From NCBI GenBank assembly GCA_964502525.1, contig CAZCXH010000201.1, positions 1 through 7,937 of the forward strand: DNA of 7,937 nt, given 5' to 3'. The DNA is from DATLYB01 sp964502525. Its GTDB lineage: Bacteria; Bacteroidota; Bacteroidia; Chitinophagales; CAIOSU01. Below, one piece after another: positions 6,338 to 7,937 of this stretch. Within the stretch, counting starts at the first letter, position 1. Every line of letters starts with the position of its first letter. The notes under the pieces were generated by a model. It was given only the letters and a program-made list of their open reading frames with translations, was not told the origin of the DNA and searched no databases. A program made the translations under genes and the position numbers.

Positions 6338-6622
6338 TTAATACACCTCCTCATGGGTGCCAATATCAATAAGCAGAATTGTTTCTTTGTTTTTCTCTTT
6401 TTCGATTGAGAATATGATTCGGCAATCATAGCCGCACGAGCAGGCAAGCAAACCGTAAAGATTACCGCTCAGCTTGTGTGTTTTTAATTGTGGTGAAAAA
6501 GCATCCTGCTCCAATCGCTCCAAGGCAATGTGTATGGATGACTTCAATTGAGGATGCTTGCCCGTAAACTTCTTGTAAGCTTTTTCAAATGCTTTTGTGG
6601 AAACGAGTTGACGCTGTGGCAT
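6338..6622 (-). CDS. RelE/StbE-type mRNA interferase toxin
   Basis: A 94-residue basic protein with the RelE/ParE-superfamily layout: an N-terminal strand, two helices (STKAFEKAYKKFTGKHPQL and a second around IHIALERLEQDAF), then the strand core with KTHKLSGNLYGLLACSCGYD and CRIIFSIEKE, ending ILLIDIGTHEEVY. The HKLxGxLxGLxxxxxGYDxRIIF and IGTHxEVY segments are typical of RelE/StbE-like toxins that cut mRNA at the ribosome. The start is the ATG at 6620-6622, which gives the family-like N-terminus; no Shine-Dalgarno is seen. It lies 12 bp after the antitoxin stop, so the two form one operon. An extra Cys pair (ACSCGYDC) is unusual. Cellular activity is inferred from the family; the frame is intact. 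Confidence 0.85.
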   Translation of the reverse strand: MPQRQLVSTKAFEKAYKKFTGKHPQLKSSIHIALERLEQDAFSPQLKTHKLSGNLYGLLACSCGYDCRIIFSIEKEKNKETILLIDIGTHEEVY

Positions 6623-6634
6623 ACAGGATGCAAA

Positions 6635-6844
6635 TCAACGAGCGTTAAGACGCTTGATAATATTGGCAGAAGAGGCGGGTTTTAACTTTCCCCGCTTGAA
6701 TTCAGCTTTGGCTTTGCGAGCGTTTCGGGCAATTTCTTTCCTTCTTTCTTCCACCTGCCGCTTGCGCACAATATCAATCAGCATCTCACGCGAAGAAAAA
6801 TCCAATTGCATGATTTCATCCAAGACTTTATCAATTGTAAACAC
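6635..6844 (-). CDS. Antitoxin partner of the RelE-type toxin
   Basis: A 69-residue, highly charged, mostly helical protein: FTIDKVLDEIMQLDFSSREM, then DIVRKRQVEERRKEIARNARK, then a C-terminal FKRGKLKPASSANIIKRLNAR. The LDEIMQLDFxSREMLxxIxxKRQxExRRxEIAxNAxxAK pattern is that of small antitoxins found next to RelE/StbE toxins. I know no gene name for it. The C-terminal arm is likely the part that wraps the toxin. The start is a GTG at 6842-6844; the next in-frame Met (M12) would remove the first helix, so GTG is preferred. It precedes the toxin by 12 bp. An exact TAnnTTTG box sits 16 bp upstream. DNA binding and autoregulation are possible but no clear operator is visible. Confidence 0.78.
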   Translation of the reverse strand: MFTIDKVLDEIMQLDFSSREMLIDIVRKRQVEERRKEIARNARKAKAEFKRGKLKPASSANIIKRLNAR

Positions 6845-6860
6845 GTTGTTGTTTTTTTTA

Positions 6861-6868
6861 CAAACATA
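6861..6868 (-). promoter_or_regulatory. -7 box TATGTTTG of the antitoxin/RelE-type operon
   Basis: Minus-strand TATGTTTG is an exact match to TAnnTTTG and ends 16 nt before the GTG start, leaving a short A-rich leader. No clear -33 TTG is visible at the usual distance. The identical octamer lies upstream of the third TA module at 7388-7395. Confidence 0.45.
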
Positions 6869-6987
6869 GTTTATTTTTTTGCACTTTCCTTAGCTCATAG
6901 ATACGACTGAACTTCTGACGAGCAACGCTACGAGTGAGACACGATGAAGAAGCAGAACCACACGGTGCCCTCATAGATAATCTCGGC

Positions 6988-7229
6988 TTTTGGTAGGTGA
7001 GCAGGTTGCGGTAGCCGTCCGCCTCAGGCGGAGGATGAAGCCTTCGGGTTGTTTTACGGGCATTGCAGGGGATTTTTTTAGGGACTGCGAAGGACTTGAA
7101 GGACTGGTGGGACGCAAACGCGGGCTGTGACGTGAAGCCCGCGCATGAAGTTGCAAACTTGCCTGAATGACAAGCCATAAGAAGGCTCACCGCTCAGTGC
7201 CAGCGCCTCATTCTTGCGGCAGCGGGGGG
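6988..7229 (+). repeat. 242-bp interspersed repeat, copy B
   Basis: Near-identical to 960-1201 (one mismatch, T at 7178) and in the same orientation, 6,028 bp downstream. It has the same 15-nt palindrome (7018-7032), the same CGCGGGCT/AGCCCGCG stem, and a G-run one base longer at the end. The stretch between the antitoxin promoter and this repeat (6870-6987) holds no recognisable gene. A CGAGTGAGACAC string near 6933 resembles the CGAGTGGGACAC that opens the next copy, so a small degenerate piece may lie there. Confidence 0.95.
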
Positions 7230-7233
7230 GCGA

Positions 7234-7346
7234 GTGGGACACAGGTTGTTATGTGAAGCCCACGCATGAAGGTGCAAACTTGTCTGAATGATAAGCTACA
7301 CGAAGGCTCACCGCTTAGCGGCAACGCCCCATTCTTACGGCAGCGG
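7234..7346 (+). repeat. Diverged partial repeat copy C, in tandem with copy B
   Basis: It matches the distal half of the repeat. The 93-nt core 7253-7345 aligns without gaps to 1104-1196 with 12 substitutions, nine of them transitions. The left part is rearranged: GTGGG (7234-7238) can pair with CCCAC in place of the 8-bp stem of copies A and B. It ends in a nine-G run (7348-7356), directly before the promoter of the third TA module. Confidence 0.88.
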
Positions 7347-7363
7347 AGGGGGGGGGTAAAGGG

Positions 7364-7395
7364 CTTGAGAGTTAGCAATAATTCTGCTATGTTTG
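7364..7395 (+). promoter_or_regulatory. Bacteroidota-type promoter of the third TA operon
   Basis: -33 element CTTG (7364-7367), a 20-nt spacer, then an exact -7 box TATGTTTG (7388-7395). This is the best promoter in the window. Transcription would begin near 7402, downstream of the first in-frame ATG (7397) and upstream of the second (7412), so it helps choose the translation start. Confidence 0.55.
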
Positions 7396-7411
7396 GATGA
7401 GTAATCTGATT

Positions 7412-7624
7412 ATGGAAGAAGAATACAAACACCTTACTGTTCCTGAAAGAATTTCGATGGTAGAGGAGATTTGGGATAGCATTGCCGATGAGAATGCCAA
7501 TGTTAAGCTCACCGCTGAACATAAGAATCTGTTGGAGCAAAGGTTGAAATCCTACAATCAGGCAAAGAAAAGAACTACATGGGATGCCATCAAAAAAAGA
7601 ATCAAATCCAAGCGGAGAAAGTAA
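7412..7624 (+). CDS. Addiction-module antitoxin (Unstab_antitox / TIGR02574-like)
   Basis: The frame begins MEEEYKHLTVPERISMVEEI, continues WDSIADENANVKLTAEHKNL and LEQRLKSYNQ, and ends TTWDAIKKRIKSKRRK. LTxxERIxxVEEIWDSIA...LTxxxxxxLExRLxxY is the pattern of the putative addiction-module component family, short unstable antitoxins paired with ParE/RelE toxins. An in-frame ATG at 7397 would add five residues, but it lies 1 nt after the -7 box and upstream of the expected transcription start, so I prefer 7412 (70 residues). The extended form from 7397 is 75 residues. The C-terminal lysine/arginine cluster is encoded by DNA that also encodes the start of the toxin, because the two genes overlap. 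The C-terminal half presumably covers the toxin's active face. The family is clear; the start codon is the uncertain part. Confidence 0.85.
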   Translation: MEEEYKHLTVPERISMVEEIWDSIADENANVKLTAEHKNLLEQRLKSYNQAKKRTTWDAIKKRIKSKRRK

Positions 7625-7916
7625 CTATTCGCTTGATTTCCTGCCTGAGGTTGATGGTGACACCGAAGAAGCATTTGACTGGTATGAATCGCAACGCGCT
7701 GGCTTAGGTAATGACTTTCTGCTTGCCATTGAAGAATGCTTAATCAGAATTCAGCAAAATCCATTTGCTTTTCAGAAAATTTTCAAAGAAATCCGCAGGG
7801 CGCTATCGCGGAAATTCCCTTTTGGAGTTTTCTTTATTGTGAAAGATGATATGATAACAATTACAGCTATAGTACACCTGGCACGGCATCCGAAATCGTG
7901 GAAGAAACGGAGGTAG
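7584..7916 (+). CDS. ParE/RelE-superfamily toxin
   Basis: A 110-residue protein with the ParE/RelE pattern: FLPEVDGDTEEAFDWYESQ, then AGLGNDFLLAIEECLIRIQQ, NPFAFQKIF, RRALSRKFPFGVFFIVKDD, and a final ITITAIVHLARHPKSWKKR. The DWYExQRxGLGxxF, RRALxRxFPxGVFF and HxxRxPxxW elements are landmarks. ParE members poison gyrase and RelE members cut mRNA; the sequence does not decide which applies here. The ATG at 7584-7586 is the only one ahead of the domain and lies 41 nt inside the antitoxin gene. Its first 16 residues (MPSKKESNPSGESNYS) are not part of the usual domain, so an unconventional later start near the antitoxin stop is possible. Translational coupling to the antitoxin is likely. The stop is TAG at 7914-7916, and nothing recognisable follows in the last 21 bases. 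Confidence 0.87.
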   Translation: MPSKKESNPSGESNYSLDFLPEVDGDTEEAFDWYESQRAGLGNDFLLAIEECLIRIQQNPFAFQKIFKEIRRALSRKFPFGVFFIVKDDMITITAIVHLARHPKSWKKRR

Positions 7917-7937
7917 CCTTGGCTTGTGGATTATCTG

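Noticed and set aside
960..7346. Integron attC array or CRISPR array
   Set aside because: The repeats lack the attC core boxes (RYYYAAC/GTTRRRY in the right arrangement) and there is no integrase. Spacing is irregular and units are far too long for CRISPR, with no cas genes.

Overview
The window looks like accessory chromosome from a member of the Bacteroidota. The reasons are several exact matches to the TAnnTTTG -7 promoter box of that phylum, few Shine-Dalgarno sequences, and a fused ABC permease/M1 aminopeptidase of a kind I associate mainly with this group. I cannot assign a genus.

Layout. (1) Positions 1-314, minus strand: the C-terminal part of a glycerol kinase, cut off at its upstream side where repeat-family DNA begins. 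(2) 333-395: a short copy of an interspersed repeat. (3) 421-935, minus: a toxin-antitoxin (TA) pair with a DUF4258-type toxin followed by a YgiT-type zinc-finger antitoxin. (4) 960-1201: a full 242-bp repeat copy. (5) 1200-1498: the tail of a TPR protein, apparently frameshifted at an A7 run. (6) 1541-6114: a two-gene operon of an ABC-type ATPase and a 1221-residue protein that joins a two-half, 12-TM permease to a membrane-tethered M1 metallopeptidase. (7) 6115-6337: no gene, but three inverted repeats, one a good terminator candidate. (8) 6338-6844, minus: an antitoxin/RelE-type toxin pair. (9) 6988-7229: a second 242-bp repeat copy with one mismatch to the first, followed directly by a diverged partial copy at 7234-7346. 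(10) 7397-7916, plus: an Unstab_antitox-type antitoxin and ParE/RelE-type toxin, with a convincing Bacteroidota promoter.

The transporter operon is the physiological core: an ATPase dimer probably drives the fused permease, whose C-terminal peptidase is predicted to sit outside the inner membrane. Its substrate cannot be read from the sequence. Around it lies a mobile-looking neighbourhood: three unrelated TA modules, each next to a copy of one repeat family, and two gene remnants that end at repeat edges. The two 242-bp copies are in direct orientation and enclose the transporter operon and the RelE-type pair, so recombination between them would release a 6,028-bp circle. The repeat also keeps an open minus-strand frame whose diverged copies differ mostly at third codon positions, which is the most unexpected signal here.
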